DNA from: Flavobacterium salmonis | Lineage (GTDB): Bacteria; Bacteroidota; Bacteroidia; Flavobacteriales; Flavobacteriaceae | Reading direction: 5' to 3' | Assembly: GCF_903819435.1 (NCBI RefSeq) | Contig: NZ_CAIJDP010000057.1 | Coordinates: 124,001 to 188,000, forward strand | Length of the DNA: 64,000 nt | Shown here: piece by piece, positions 51,109 through 61,746 of the stretch | How the letters are laid out: every line of letters begins with the position of its first letter | Position numbering within the stretch: position 1 is the first letter of the stretch | Notes under the pieces: generated by a model | Database searches by the model: none | Told to the model about the DNA's origin: nothing | Seen by the model: only the letters and a program-made list of their open reading frames with translations | Translations under genes and position numbers: made by a program

Positions 51109-51756
51109 TTATAAAATATCAATCAATTCTGAAGCCGAATTTATAACCAATTTTGCACCGCTGTTTTTCAATTCTTCCTGAGTTCTGTAACCCCAGGTAA
51201 CGCCAACAGGAAACATATTTGCGTTTACTGCTGTCTGCATATCGATATCGGAATCGCCTACAAAAAGGATTTCTTCGGGTTTTAAGTTCCATTTTTTGCT
51301 GATTTCGACCGCTTCAAACGGATTTGGTTTTTTAAGCGCTTCTGTACTTAAACCAACTGCAGCATCAAAGTGATTTGGGAATATTTCAGAAGCTATTTTC
51401 TTGGTCAATTCATCGGCTTTGTTGGAGAAAACCGCCATTTTGATATTTTGCAAAGCCAAATTATCCAGTAATTCGACAATACCTTCATATGGTTTTGTTT
51501 TCAACGTACAAACTTCACGATATTCGTTAACCATACTTGCAAAACAAATTTCGATCTGATCGTCTGAATTGTTTGATGCAGGCAATGCTTTGCTGACTAA
51601 ATTTCGTAAACCGCTGCCGATAAAATATTGATACGTATCGTAAGTATGTGTTGGATAATTCAGACTCGTAAGTACTGAATTCATCGCATCTGAAATGTCT
51701 TCTAATGAATTGACTAATGTGCCGTCTAAATCAAAAATAATTCCTTTAAATTTCAT
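51109..51756 (-). CDS. gph: HAD hydrolase, phosphoglycolate phosphatase-like
   Basis: 215 residues. HAD motif 1 is FDLDGTLVNS (~8-17), motif 2 AVFSNKADEL (~114-123), the motif 3 Lys is in LKKPNPFE, and motif 4 is ILFVGDSDIDMQTA (~172-185). The cap is of subclass I. Phosphoglycolate is the usual substrate of Gph, but related HADs with other substrates cannot be excluded. It is 6 bases after the flavoprotein gene, in a three-gene run. Confidence 0.85.
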   Translation of the reverse strand: MKFKGIIFDLDGTLVNSLEDISDAMNSVLTSLNYPTHTYDTYQYFIGSGLRNLVSKALPASNNSDDQIEICFASMVNEYREVCTLKTKPYEGIVELLDNLALQNIKMAVFSNKADELTKKIASEIFPNHFDAAVGLSTEALKKPNPFEAVEISKKWNLKPEEILFVGDSDIDMQTAVNANMFPVGVTWGYRTQEELKNSGAKLVINSASELIDIL

Positions 51757-51762
51757 GTTGCA

Positions 51763-52971
51763 TTAAATATTTTGTGCCAGAATAAACCCGCTTGTCCAGG
51801 CATTCTGAAAATTAAATCCTCCGGTTATGGCATCAATGTTTACAATTTCACCAGCAAAATAAATGTTTTCGTGAATCTTGCTTTGCATTGTTTTGAAATT
51901 GATTTCTTTTAAATCGATTCCGCCAGCCGTTACAAATTCCTCCTTAAAAGTGCTTTTTCCGTTGACTTTAAATTCGCATTGGGTTAATTGTGATGTTAGG
52001 TTTTGTAATTGGTTTTTAGATAAATCTGCCCATTTCGTTTCGGTTTCAATTCCTGATGCCAAAACTAAACTTTCCCATAAACGGTTTGGAAAGTCAAATG
52101 GGGATTTTTTAGAAACTGCTTTTTTTGCGTGTTCCTGCTTTAAATCTTTCAGGATTTTTTCGGCATCTCCGTATTCAACATCGTTTAACCAATTGACAAA
52201 AATTGTGAATTGGTAATTTTTATCAAATAAAGTACGCGCCCCCCAGGCAGAAAGTTTCAGGATCGCAGGACCGCTCATTCCCCAATGTGTGATTAATAAC
52301 GGTCCTGTCGATTCGAGTTTGGTATCTTTTACATTTACGGTAACCTGAGCCGCGACACCAGGCAATTCTTTAATTCGGGAATCTTTGATATTGAAAGTAA
52401 ACAACGAAGGAACCGGACTTACAACAGCATGCCCGTGTCCCTGAAGCATTTCCCATATTTTTGGATTGCTCCCGGTTGCCATTACTAATTTTTCTGTTGC
52501 AAAATTATCAGATTGTGTATCGATTTTCCAATGATTTTCGGCTTTGTAAATTGATTGTACACTTTGTCCAGTCAACACTTTTATACCTAATTTTTCAGTT
52601 GCTTTTAGAAAACAATCAATTATCGTTTGCGAGGAATTAGAAACCGGAAACATTCTTCCGTCTTCTTCGATTTTTAATTCAACACCGTGTTTTTCGAACC
52701 ATTCGATTGTATCTCCTGAACAGAATTGATGAAACGGGCCGCGAAGTTCTTTTTCGCCTCTTGGATAAAATTTGACCAGTTCATTCGGTTCAAAACAAGC
52801 ATGTGTTACGTTGCACCTTCCACCACCGGAAACACGAACTTTGGAAAGCACTTCTTTTCCTCTTTCTAAAATGGCGATTTTAAGTTTTGGGTTTTTCTCA
52901 GCAATATTTATTGCGGTAAAAAATCCTGCAGCGCCACCGCCAACAATAATAACGTCGAAATTTTTGATCAT
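51763..52971 (-). CDS. BaiN/HI0933-family FAD-dependent oxidoreductase
   Basis: 402 residues. FAD-binding Rossmann motif DVIIVGGGAAGFFTAINIAE (~5-24), RVSGGGRCNVTHA (~46-58), GHPVVSP-like segment (here GHAVVSPVPSL), GPLLITHWGMSGPAIL (~224-239), and the C-terminal FAGEIVNIDAITGGFNFQNAWTSG. The family is widely annotated but its physiological substrate is mostly unknown. The start overlaps the GDPD stop by 4 bases, so it is translationally coupled. Confidence 0.9.
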   Translation of the reverse strand: MIKNFDVIIVGGGAAGFFTAINIAEKNPKLKIAILERGKEVLSKVRVSGGGRCNVTHACFEPNELVKFYPRGEKELRGPFHQFCSGDTIEWFEKHGVELKIEEDGRMFPVSNSSQTIIDCFLKATEKLGIKVLTGQSVQSIYKAENHWKIDTQSDNFATEKLVMATGSNPKIWEMLQGHGHAVVSPVPSLFTFNIKDSRIKELPGVAAQVTVNVKDTKLESTGPLLITHWGMSGPAILKLSAWGARTLFDKNYQFTIFVNWLNDVEYGDAEKILKDLKQEHAKKAVSKKSPFDFPNRLWESLVLASGIETETKWADLSKNQLQNLTSQLTQCEFKVNGKSTFKEEFVTAGGIDLKEINFKTMQSKIHENIYFAGEIVNIDAITGGFNFQNAWTSGFILAQNI

Positions 52972-53651
52972 ATTTTATCTGGAAAATCAGAGATTATTCC
53001 GTTTACGTGATAACTTTTTACTTTTTGAATATCTTCTTCGGAGTTTACTGTCCAGGGGAAAACCAGAAATCCTTTTTCCTGAATTTGCAGGACTTTTTCT
53101 TTATTGAGTAACTGAAAATCAGGATGAATGGCTTTTGCTTTTATGGTTTCGGCGAAAGCCAAAGCTATATCAAGATCTTCCTCTGTTAAAACACCAATCG
53201 GAATATTTGGATTTAGGTTCTGAACTTCTTTTAAAGCATTCCAGTCAAAACTTGAAATGATAAAATGTTCGTAGTTCCAGCCTTTTTCATTGATGTATTC
53301 TTCAATTAAAGAAACAACTTGTTTTGAAGTATCAGCATTTTTTAACTCGACATTGATGAAACATTTTTTGTCAACTAAATCAAAAACTTCCTCTAAAGTT
53401 GGGATTTCATGCTTTTCGACAACCAAAAATGACTTTAACTCGGCTAAAGTGTACGTATTAATATCACCTTTCCCATTGGTCATTTTATCGATGGTTTCAT
53501 CGTGCATGACGATGATATGTCCGTCAGCGCTGAGGTGAACGTCGAGTTCGATTCCGTCTGAATGTAAGTCTAAAGCTTTTTGAAAAGCCTGAAGCGTATT
53601 TTCGGGTTCGTATGCTTTGGCACCTCTGTGAGCTATTTTTAGAATATTCAT
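52968..53651 (-). CDS. Glycerophosphodiester phosphodiesterase
   Basis: About 227 residues from the ATG at 53651. The longer frame adds ten residues without support. GDPD motifs: IAHRGAKAYEPENTLQAF (catalytic His-Arg-Gly and Glu), GIELDVHLSADGHIIVMHD (second His), and VNVELK-type strand (INVELKNAD). It hydrolyses glycerophosphodiesters to glycerol 3-phosphate and an alcohol. There is no signal peptide, so it is probably cytosolic. First gene of the run with the flavoprotein and HAD genes. Confidence 0.93.
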   Translation of the reverse strand: MNILKIAHRGAKAYEPENTLQAFQKALDLHSDGIELDVHLSADGHIIVMHDETIDKMTNGKGDINTYTLAELKSFLVVEKHEIPTLEEVFDLVDKKCFINVELKNADTSKQVVSLIEEYINEKGWNYEHFIISSFDWNALKEVQNLNPNIPIGVLTEEDLDIALAFAETIKAKAIHPDFQLLNKEKVLQIQEKGFLVFPWTVNSEEDIQKVKSYHVNGIISDFPDKI

Positions 53652-53670
53652 TTTTATAGGTTCAGAGTTG

Positions 53671-53678
53671 CAAAGGTA
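53671..53678 (-). promoter_or_regulatory. -7 promoter box of the GDPD-flavoprotein-HAD run
   Basis: The minus strand reads TACCTTTG, 19 bases before the ATG at 53651. Confidence 0.6.
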
Positions 53679-53765
53679 CAAAGTTGCAGAGGAAAAATAA
53701 TAGCCCCGAATTCACGAATTATTTTTGACATAATAAATTTGTGAGTCCATGGCTATATAATTTTT

Positions 53766-53911
53766 AAACACATAGAATCATAGATTTTTTTGTCTAAAAA
53801 GATCCAAATAAATGATTCATCATTTACACATAGTTTTAAGCACTAAAACTATGTTTTTTAAAACAAGTGAAACGCCTTTATTGAATTAGAAAACTATGTT
53901 TCTATGTGTTT
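53766..53911. repeat. Nested inverted-repeat element (146 bp)
   Basis: The outer arms, AAACACATAGAATCATAG (53766-53783) and CTATGTTTCTATGTGTTT (53894-53911), match with one mismatch. An inner perfect 11-bp pair, ACATAGTTTTA (53828-53838) and TAAAACTATGT (53844-53854), has a 5-base loop. There is no coding frame. The whole could fold into a long hairpin and has the form of a MITE or REP-like unit between the GDPD and amylase genes. Confidence 0.75.
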
Positions 53912-53922
53912 AAAATAATTTT

Positions 53923-55800
53923 TTATTCCAATTCTAAAACTACGGCTGATTTTGGTTCCAGCATAATTTCAGAAACTAAATCAAATGTTTTGCCGGTAAG
54001 AACATCTTTTCCTGATGTATAATTTTTGATGTTTTCTTTGAAACGATTGGTTTTTACAACTTGCTCTTTTGCATTGTTATTGAAAACTACCATTACCGTT
54101 TTAGCATCTGTATATCTGAAATAAACATAGGTATTATTCTCAGGAATGTAATGCGTCATTTTTCCGAAATGAAGAGCTTCATTTGATTTTCTCCAGTTGA
54201 ATAATTTTGACGTAAAATCAAAGTATTTTGCCTGTTCTGCTGTTCTTCCCGCTGAAGAGAAAGCATTATTTTTATCGCCTGCCCATCCGCCCGGGAAATC
54301 CTGACGAATATCGGCATCACCGCCTTTAGCTTTATCACCGCCCATTCCAATTTCGGAACCGTAATAAATCTGTGGGATTCCACGAACTGTGGCTAGTAAA
54401 GTCATAGCCAGTTTGTATTTCGCTAAATCATATTTAAAAGTATGATTCATACGATCTGTGTCATGATTTTCGGCAAAGACTAATAAATTATTTGTGTTTG
54501 GATATAAATAATCCATCGCAAAATTATTGTAAAATTTAATCAGACCACCATCCCAATTAGGTGTATCATCATTGAAAACAGAACCAATCTGGCTTTGAAG
54601 CGTAAAGTCCATTACGCTAGGTAAATTCGAATTGTAGTTCTTAATCGCTCCAATTTTACTGTCTTTCTGCCAATAGGCCAGACTCGCCTGATTGTGCATC
54701 CAGATTTCGCCTACGATATTAAAGTTCGGATATTCTGTAGTAACCGCTTTCGCCCAATTGGTCATTGCGTTTGCATCCGAATAATTATAAGTGTCTACTC
54801 TAAATCCGTCAAGATTGGCGAATTCAATCCACCAAATAGCGTTTTGAGTTAAATATTTTGCAACTAATGGATTTCTTAAATTTAAATCCGGCATTGAAGG
54901 TACGAACCAGCCATCAATACAAATTTCCTGATCTGTTTTTGAGGCATGTGTATCCGGAATTACTTCACGTCTGTGATTGGTTTGTGTGTAATTCTCAAAT
55001 TGGTTTATCCATGATTTTGTTGGCAAATCTTTGATCATCCAATGGGTTATTCCCCAGTGATTGGTTACATAATCCATCACTAATTTCATATTCTTTTTGT
55101 GCATTTCTGCCGATAAACGAGCGTAATCGTCATTTGTTCCATAACGCGGATCTATTTTGTACACATCTGACTGTGCGTAAGTATGATAGGAATATTCCTT
55201 GTCGTTATCTTCGCATAAAGGCGTGCTCCAAATAGTCGTTGCGCCAAGAGAAGAAATATAATCCAGATTCTTGATGATTCCTTCGATATCTCCACCGTGA
55301 CGTCCGCCCGGCAAAGCACGATTTCCTTTTTCTGCTAAAGAAGCATTGCTGTCGTTTTTCGGATTTCCGTTAGCAAAACGATCCGGCATAATCAGGTAAA
55401 TCAGGTCTGACGAGTCATAACTTTTTCGGTCTGCTGAATTGGCTCTTCTTTCTTTAAGGGAATATTTTTGGGTAAAAGCTACTTTGTTTTTCAATTTAAA
55501 GGAAAAAATTAATTCTGAAGCTTTTACATCTTTTGTATCTATGGTTACAAAAAGATAATTTGGGTTTTCAGTTTGTTCAACATTTTTAATCGCAACATTA
55601 TTTGATACCGAAGTTTCATACTGCGAAATGTTTTTTCCGTAGAACATAATCTGCAGTTCCGGATTTTTCATTCCGGCGTACCAGAAAGGCGGTTCTGTTT
55701 TTTGTATTTGCGCTTTCGCGGAAGCGGGAAACAGCAAGATCAATAGGATTAATTTGTAGAATATATGGTTTGTATTAAAATATGTTTTTTGGATATTCAT
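53923..55800 (-). CDS. GH13 alpha-amylase / neopullulanase, SusA-like
   Basis: 625 residues. A signal peptide (LILLILLFPASAKA), an N-terminal beta-sandwich (~30-130; cyclomaltodextrinase_N type), then the TIM barrel. Barrel motifs: LIYLIMPDRFANG, MDYVTNHWG, the nucleophile Asp336 in GFRVDTYNYS, the acid/base Glu365 in VGEIWMHN, and the transition-state Asp447 in ENHDTDRM. A C-terminal beta domain follows. It cuts alpha-1,4 (and perhaps alpha-1,6) bonds of starch or pullulan outside or in the periplasm. It is the last gene of the minus-strand starch/maltose locus that begins with the LacI gene. Confidence 0.93.
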   Translation of the reverse strand: MNIQKTYFNTNHIFYKLILLILLFPASAKAQIQKTEPPFWYAGMKNPELQIMFYGKNISQYETSVSNNVAIKNVEQTENPNYLFVTIDTKDVKASELIFSFKLKNKVAFTQKYSLKERRANSADRKSYDSSDLIYLIMPDRFANGNPKNDSNASLAEKGNRALPGGRHGGDIEGIIKNLDYISSLGATTIWSTPLCEDNDKEYSYHTYAQSDVYKIDPRYGTNDDYARLSAEMHKKNMKLVMDYVTNHWGITHWMIKDLPTKSWINQFENYTQTNHRREVIPDTHASKTDQEICIDGWFVPSMPDLNLRNPLVAKYLTQNAIWWIEFANLDGFRVDTYNYSDANAMTNWAKAVTTEYPNFNIVGEIWMHNQASLAYWQKDSKIGAIKNYNSNLPSVMDFTLQSQIGSVFNDDTPNWDGGLIKFYNNFAMDYLYPNTNNLLVFAENHDTDRMNHTFKYDLAKYKLAMTLLATVRGIPQIYYGSEIGMGGDKAKGGDADIRQDFPGGWAGDKNNAFSSAGRTAEQAKYFDFTSKLFNWRKSNEALHFGKMTHYIPENNTYVYFRYTDAKTVMVVFNNNAKEQVVKTNRFKENIKNYTSGKDVLTGKTFDLVSEIMLEPKSAVVLELE

Positions 55801-55828
55801 AATTTGAATTTTAAATTAATGAACGTAA

Positions 55829-56374
55829 TTAATTATTGGTATTTTCTATTGGAGGTGGCGGCGGAGGCGGAGGGAAAATGGAGTCTGAAGTTTTATAATT
55901 CACCTGTTTATTGATTTCTTTTAAAATAAGCTGTTTTTTTATCTTATAAATCCATCTCGAAATAGAATCGATTTCTTTCGGTACATTATAGCTATGAACA
56001 ACTATCATTTTGCTATTTTTATCCTTTTTGATTGCTATGGCATAAGCATCGCCATCTAAATAGCTTTCATGATATTCTGATTTGTATTTAAATAAATTAA
56101 TTTTCTCAATGTAATTGAATAAGTCTGATTTTTCATGCGGATTTAAAATTCCATAATATTGAGTTTTTTCTTTTATAACAGAAGTGCTATCGTCAATGTT
56201 TCGTCCAATCCATTCTTGATATACATAAACAGTATCACTATCTGTGAATCTAAGAGAAAAGAGTTCACTAAATGTATCTGCATAAGAATATTCTAATGAA
56301 TCAAATGCTTTTTCTTTTTTGTTGCAACCTAAAAGTAATAAGCTTGTGAAAATGATTATTGACGGATATTTCAT
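55829..56374 (-). CDS. Lipoprotein with poly-proline tail
   Basis: 181 residues. Lipoprotein signal (SIIIFTSLLLLGC). The body is beta-rich and without a known family (YADTFSELFSLRFTD, TVYVYQEWIGRN, KTQYYGILNPHE, MIVVHSYNVPKE). The C-terminus has eight prolines in a row before IENTNN. It lies between the GH97 and GH13 genes on the same strand, but does not resemble SusD/E/F. It may be a late addition to the locus. Confidence 0.75.
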   Translation of the reverse strand: MKYPSIIIFTSLLLLGCNKKEKAFDSLEYSYADTFSELFSLRFTDSDTVYVYQEWIGRNIDDSTSVIKEKTQYYGILNPHEKSDLFNYIEKINLFKYKSEYHESYLDGDAYAIAIKKDKNSKMIVVHSYNVPKEIDSISRWIYKIKKQLILKEINKQVNYKTSDSIFPPPPPPPPIENTNN

Positions 56375-56399
56375 AGCATAGAATTTTTAAATGAAATTA

Positions 56400-56441
56400 T
56401 AAAAAAAAGACAAGCAATTCTGGGGGAAATTACTTGCCTTT
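56400..56441 (-). terminator. Terminator after the GH97 gene
   Basis: GACAAGCAATT (56408-56418) pairs with AATTACTTGC (56428-56437), with G-T pairs. The minus-strand product ends in a run of T (eight A at 56401-56408). It implies that the lipoprotein and amylase genes have their own transcript or read-through. Confidence 0.75.
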
Positions 56442-56448
56442 GAAAGAA

Positions 56449-58590
<2,142 letters not shown>

Positions 58591-58612
58591 TCATATGTAA
58601 TTCGCATATCCT

Positions 58613-58633
58613 AATTGGTATATTCGACCAATT
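58613..58633. promoter_or_regulatory. Dyad upstream of the GH97 gene
   Basis: AATTGGT (58613-58619) and ACCAATT (58627-58633), spaced by ATATTCG, form a perfect 7-bp dyad 50 bases upstream of the GH97 start. It could be an operator; nothing more supports this. Confidence 0.35.
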
Positions 58634-58678
58634 TCCGGTCATGCTCATTTCATATTTCTAGTTTTAAAGTATTGTAAT

Positions 58679-60994
58679 TTAATGAATTTTAGCGAGTTGC
58701 TTGCTTGCGATTACAGGTTTTCCATTTACGATAATAGTTAAATCCTGATCACCATCAACCATAAAAGTTGTTTCAGTATGACTTACTGTAACTTTTAAAA
58801 TTTGATGCCTGAAATTAATTTTAAAAGAATATCCTTTCCATTCTTTTGGAATTTTTGGAGAAAAATGAAGCTGGTCATTTTTAACACGCATTCCGCCAAA
58901 ACCTTCTACGATGCTCATCCATGTTCCCGCCATTGACGTGATATGACAGCCTTCTTTAACTTCTTTATTATAATCGTCCAAATCCAGACGGGATGTCCGC
59001 AAATAAAATGTGTATGCCATATCCATTTTATCTAATGCTGCAGCCTGAATTGAGTGTACACAAGGTGAAAGCGAACTTTCATGCACTGTAAACGACTCAT
59101 AAAATTCGAAATTGCGTTTTAATTCTTCTCTCGAAAAATGATCTTCGAAGAAATAGAAGCATTGTAAAATGTCAGCCTGTTTGATGTATGGTGAACGTAA
59201 CACTCGATCCCAGGACCATTTTTGATTAATTGGACGCTGTGAACGATCTAACTCTTTTACCGGAACTAATTCTTTGTCCAGAAAACCGTCCTGCTGCAAA
59301 TAAATCCCTAATTCCTCCGATTTCGGGAAATAAATGTTATCAGCTACTTTTTTCCATTCCTGAATTTCTTCGGCAGACAGTTTTACTTTTTCAAATATCC
59401 TTTTATGATCTTCCGGATATTCTGAAGCTACTTTTTCAATTTGTTCCGAAGCAAAATCAATACACCATTTTGCAATATAATTGGTATAGAAGTTATTGTT
59501 GATGTTGTTTTCGTATTCGTTTGGGCCTGTAACTCCCAAAATAACATATTGATTTTTGTCATTAGAAAAAGAAGCTCTCTGGTGCCAGAAACGTGCAATT
59601 CCGATTAAAACTTCCAAACCTTTTTCAGGAATATAGGAGTAATCTCCGGTGTAACGGTAGTAGTTGTAAATCGCAAAAGCAATCGCTCCGTTTCTGTGGA
59701 TTTCTTCGTGGGTGATTTCCCATTCGTTATGGCATTCTTCGCCATTCATGGTCACCATTGGGTACAAAGCTGCACCGTTTTTGAAACCTAAATTATCTTT
59801 TGCATTCTCAATCGCTTTATCCAGTTGGTTGTAACGATAGGTCAATAAATTTCGGGCAACTTCCTGATCTTTTGTAGCCATATAAAACGGAATACAATAG
59901 GCTTCAGTATCCCAATACGTTGATCCGCCGTATTTTTCTCCGGTAAATCCTTTTGGTCCAATGTTTAATCGGCTGTCCTTTCCGGAATAGGTTTGGTTCA
60001 ACTGAAAAATATTAAAACGGATTCCCTGTTGAGCCTTAACATCACCTTCAATCGTAATATCTGACATTTCCCAGATTTTTGCCCAGGCATCAATTTGGTT
60101 TTGAAGCAAAGTATCATATCCTAAGGAAACGGCCGATTTGATTACTTTTTCGGCTGCAGCCAAAGTGTTTTCATGATTTAAGGAAACGGTATAACCTCCA
60201 ATTTTCTGAATCGATGAGGTTTGCCCTTTTGCAATGATGGTTCCATACGTATATTGCACTTTATCGATAGTAGAATCAATTGCAGAAGGCGAAATATAAA
60301 CGTTTTCACCATTGGCCAAAATCGTATTGTGCATAAAAGTAGTTACTTTAAAATGCGTTTTAAACGTTTTTGCTGTTACAAAAGCTTCACTATTCGATTT
60401 TTTTACCTCTAATGGCTTCCAGAATTTTTCATCCCAATTGGCATCTTCATTTGTTACACCTGCATCAATATACGGTTTGTATACAATTTTAGCATCTTTG
60501 TTTAAAGGGGTAATATCGTATTTGATGATTCCTGCTTCATCTAAATCCAAAGAAAGAAAACGACGGACATTAACGGAGATTTCGGTTCCGTTTTTTAAAA
60601 CCGCTTCAAAAGAACGGTTGTACCATCCTTCTTTCATATTCAGTTCCCTGCGGAAATTCCGAACCTCATCACATGTGTTTAAATCCAGGTTTTCTTCATT
60701 GATTTCAATGTTAATTCCAATCCAGTTAGGCGCGTTTAATACTTTGGCAAAATATTTCGGGTAACCGTTTTTCCACCAGCCTACTTTGGTTTTATCCGGA
60801 TAATAAATTCCTGCAATGTAGCTTCCCTGAAAAGTCTCGCCAGAGTACGTTTCTTCAAAATTGGCCCGCTGTCCCATAGCCCCGTTACCAAGGCTGAAAA
60901 GACTTTCAGAAGATTTGACACTTTCTGCGTCAAATCCTTCTTCTATGATGGACCAGTTGTCTGGTTTTATATAATCTTGGTTCATTTTTTTCAA
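58679..60994 (-). CDS. GH65 family maltose phosphorylase
   Basis: 771 residues, the usual length. An N-terminal beta-sandwich (~15-270), a helical (alpha/alpha)6 barrel (~320-690) and a C-terminal beta-sheet. The barrel has FTGEKYGGSTYWDTEAY (substrate-binding), GPNEYENNINNNFYT with the catalytic Glu, and KADILQ-like motif IKQADILQCFYF. SPCVHSIQAA is also present. It phosphorolyses maltose to beta-glucose 1-phosphate and glucose in the cytosol; trehalose or kojibiose as substrates are possible by family. The adjacent beta-phosphoglucomutase (68 bases upstream) supports maltose phosphorolysis. Confidence 0.93.
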   Translation of the reverse strand: MKKMNQDYIKPDNWSIIEEGFDAESVKSSESLFSLGNGAMGQRANFEETYSGETFQGSYIAGIYYPDKTKVGWWKNGYPKYFAKVLNAPNWIGINIEINEENLDLNTCDEVRNFRRELNMKEGWYNRSFEAVLKNGTEISVNVRRFLSLDLDEAGIIKYDITPLNKDAKIVYKPYIDAGVTNEDANWDEKFWKPLEVKKSNSEAFVTAKTFKTHFKVTTFMHNTILANGENVYISPSAIDSTIDKVQYTYGTIIAKGQTSSIQKIGGYTVSLNHENTLAAAEKVIKSAVSLGYDTLLQNQIDAWAKIWEMSDITIEGDVKAQQGIRFNIFQLNQTYSGKDSRLNIGPKGFTGEKYGGSTYWDTEAYCIPFYMATKDQEVARNLLTYRYNQLDKAIENAKDNLGFKNGAALYPMVTMNGEECHNEWEITHEEIHRNGAIAFAIYNYYRYTGDYSYIPEKGLEVLIGIARFWHQRASFSNDKNQYVILGVTGPNEYENNINNNFYTNYIAKWCIDFASEQIEKVASEYPEDHKRIFEKVKLSAEEIQEWKKVADNIYFPKSEELGIYLQQDGFLDKELVPVKELDRSQRPINQKWSWDRVLRSPYIKQADILQCFYFFEDHFSREELKRNFEFYESFTVHESSLSPCVHSIQAAALDKMDMAYTFYLRTSRLDLDDYNKEVKEGCHITSMAGTWMSIVEGFGGMRVKNDQLHFSPKIPKEWKGYSFKINFRHQILKVTVSHTETTFMVDGDQDLTIIVNGKPVIASKQLAKIH

Positions 60995-61062
60995 TTTAAT
61001 GATTTAAAAATTTAAAGATTTAAAGATTTTCGAATAGTTCAAAATCTTAATTTTTAAATCTT

Positions 61063-61728
61063 TCAATCTTTTAATTCTTCAATTAAAGTTTCTATAAAGG
61101 TTGTGGAGATTTGGGTAAAATCCTTAAAAATATAATCAGCTTCATGCAGTATTGTTTCCTCACCAATTCCTACACTTGCCATTTCTGCGATATTTGCTGC
61201 CTGAATTCCTGCAACAGAATCTTCAAACACGATTGCATTTTTTGGATCAATATTTAGTAATTGAGCCGCTTTCAGGAAAACTTCGGGGTCTGGTTTTGCA
61301 TTTGTAACATCATTTCCGTCAACAATAGCATCGAAGTAAAACAGAATTCCTGTTTTTTCCAGAATAGGTCTTGCATTTTTGCTGGCAGATCCCAGTGCAA
61401 TTCCCTGATTTTTATCTTTTAATAGTTTTAGAATATTTAAAACTCCCGGAAGAATTTCGCTTTCATTCATATCAACCAAATACGATAAATATTCCTCATT
61501 TTTTTGAATCAGCCATTTGTCTTTGTCTTCCTGAGAAGCTTCAACATTCCCTAATTCAAGAATGATATCTAACGAACGAACGCGACTTACCCCTTTTAAA
61601 AGTTCGTTGTGCTCATGGGTAAAATTTATATGTAATGCCTGCGCGATTTTTTGCCATGCCAAAAAGTGATATTTGGCGGTATCGACAATGACTCCGTCAA
61701 GGTCGAAAATGAATGCTTTTTTGCTCAT
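61063..61728 (-). CDS. pgmB: Beta-phosphoglucomutase
   Basis: 221 residues. HAD motif 1 is FDLDGVIVDTAKYHFLAW (~8-25), with the acid/base Asp two residues after the nucleophile. The cap has HEHNELLKGVSRVRSL. Motif 2 is ALGSASKNA, and motif 4 is VFEDSVAGIQAA (~165-176). It converts beta-glucose 1-phosphate to glucose 6-phosphate via a bisphosphate. It stands between the maltose phosphorylase and MFS transporter genes, its usual place. Confidence 0.95.
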   Translation of the reverse strand: MSKKAFIFDLDGVIVDTAKYHFLAWQKIAQALHINFTHEHNELLKGVSRVRSLDIILELGNVEASQEDKDKWLIQKNEEYLSYLVDMNESEILPGVLNILKLLKDKNQGIALGSASKNARPILEKTGILFYFDAIVDGNDVTNAKPDPEVFLKAAQLLNIDPKNAIVFEDSVAGIQAANIAEMASVGIGEETILHEADYIFKDFTQISTTFIETLIEELKD

Positions 61729-61746
61729 TGTAAAAAGGGATCTTCT

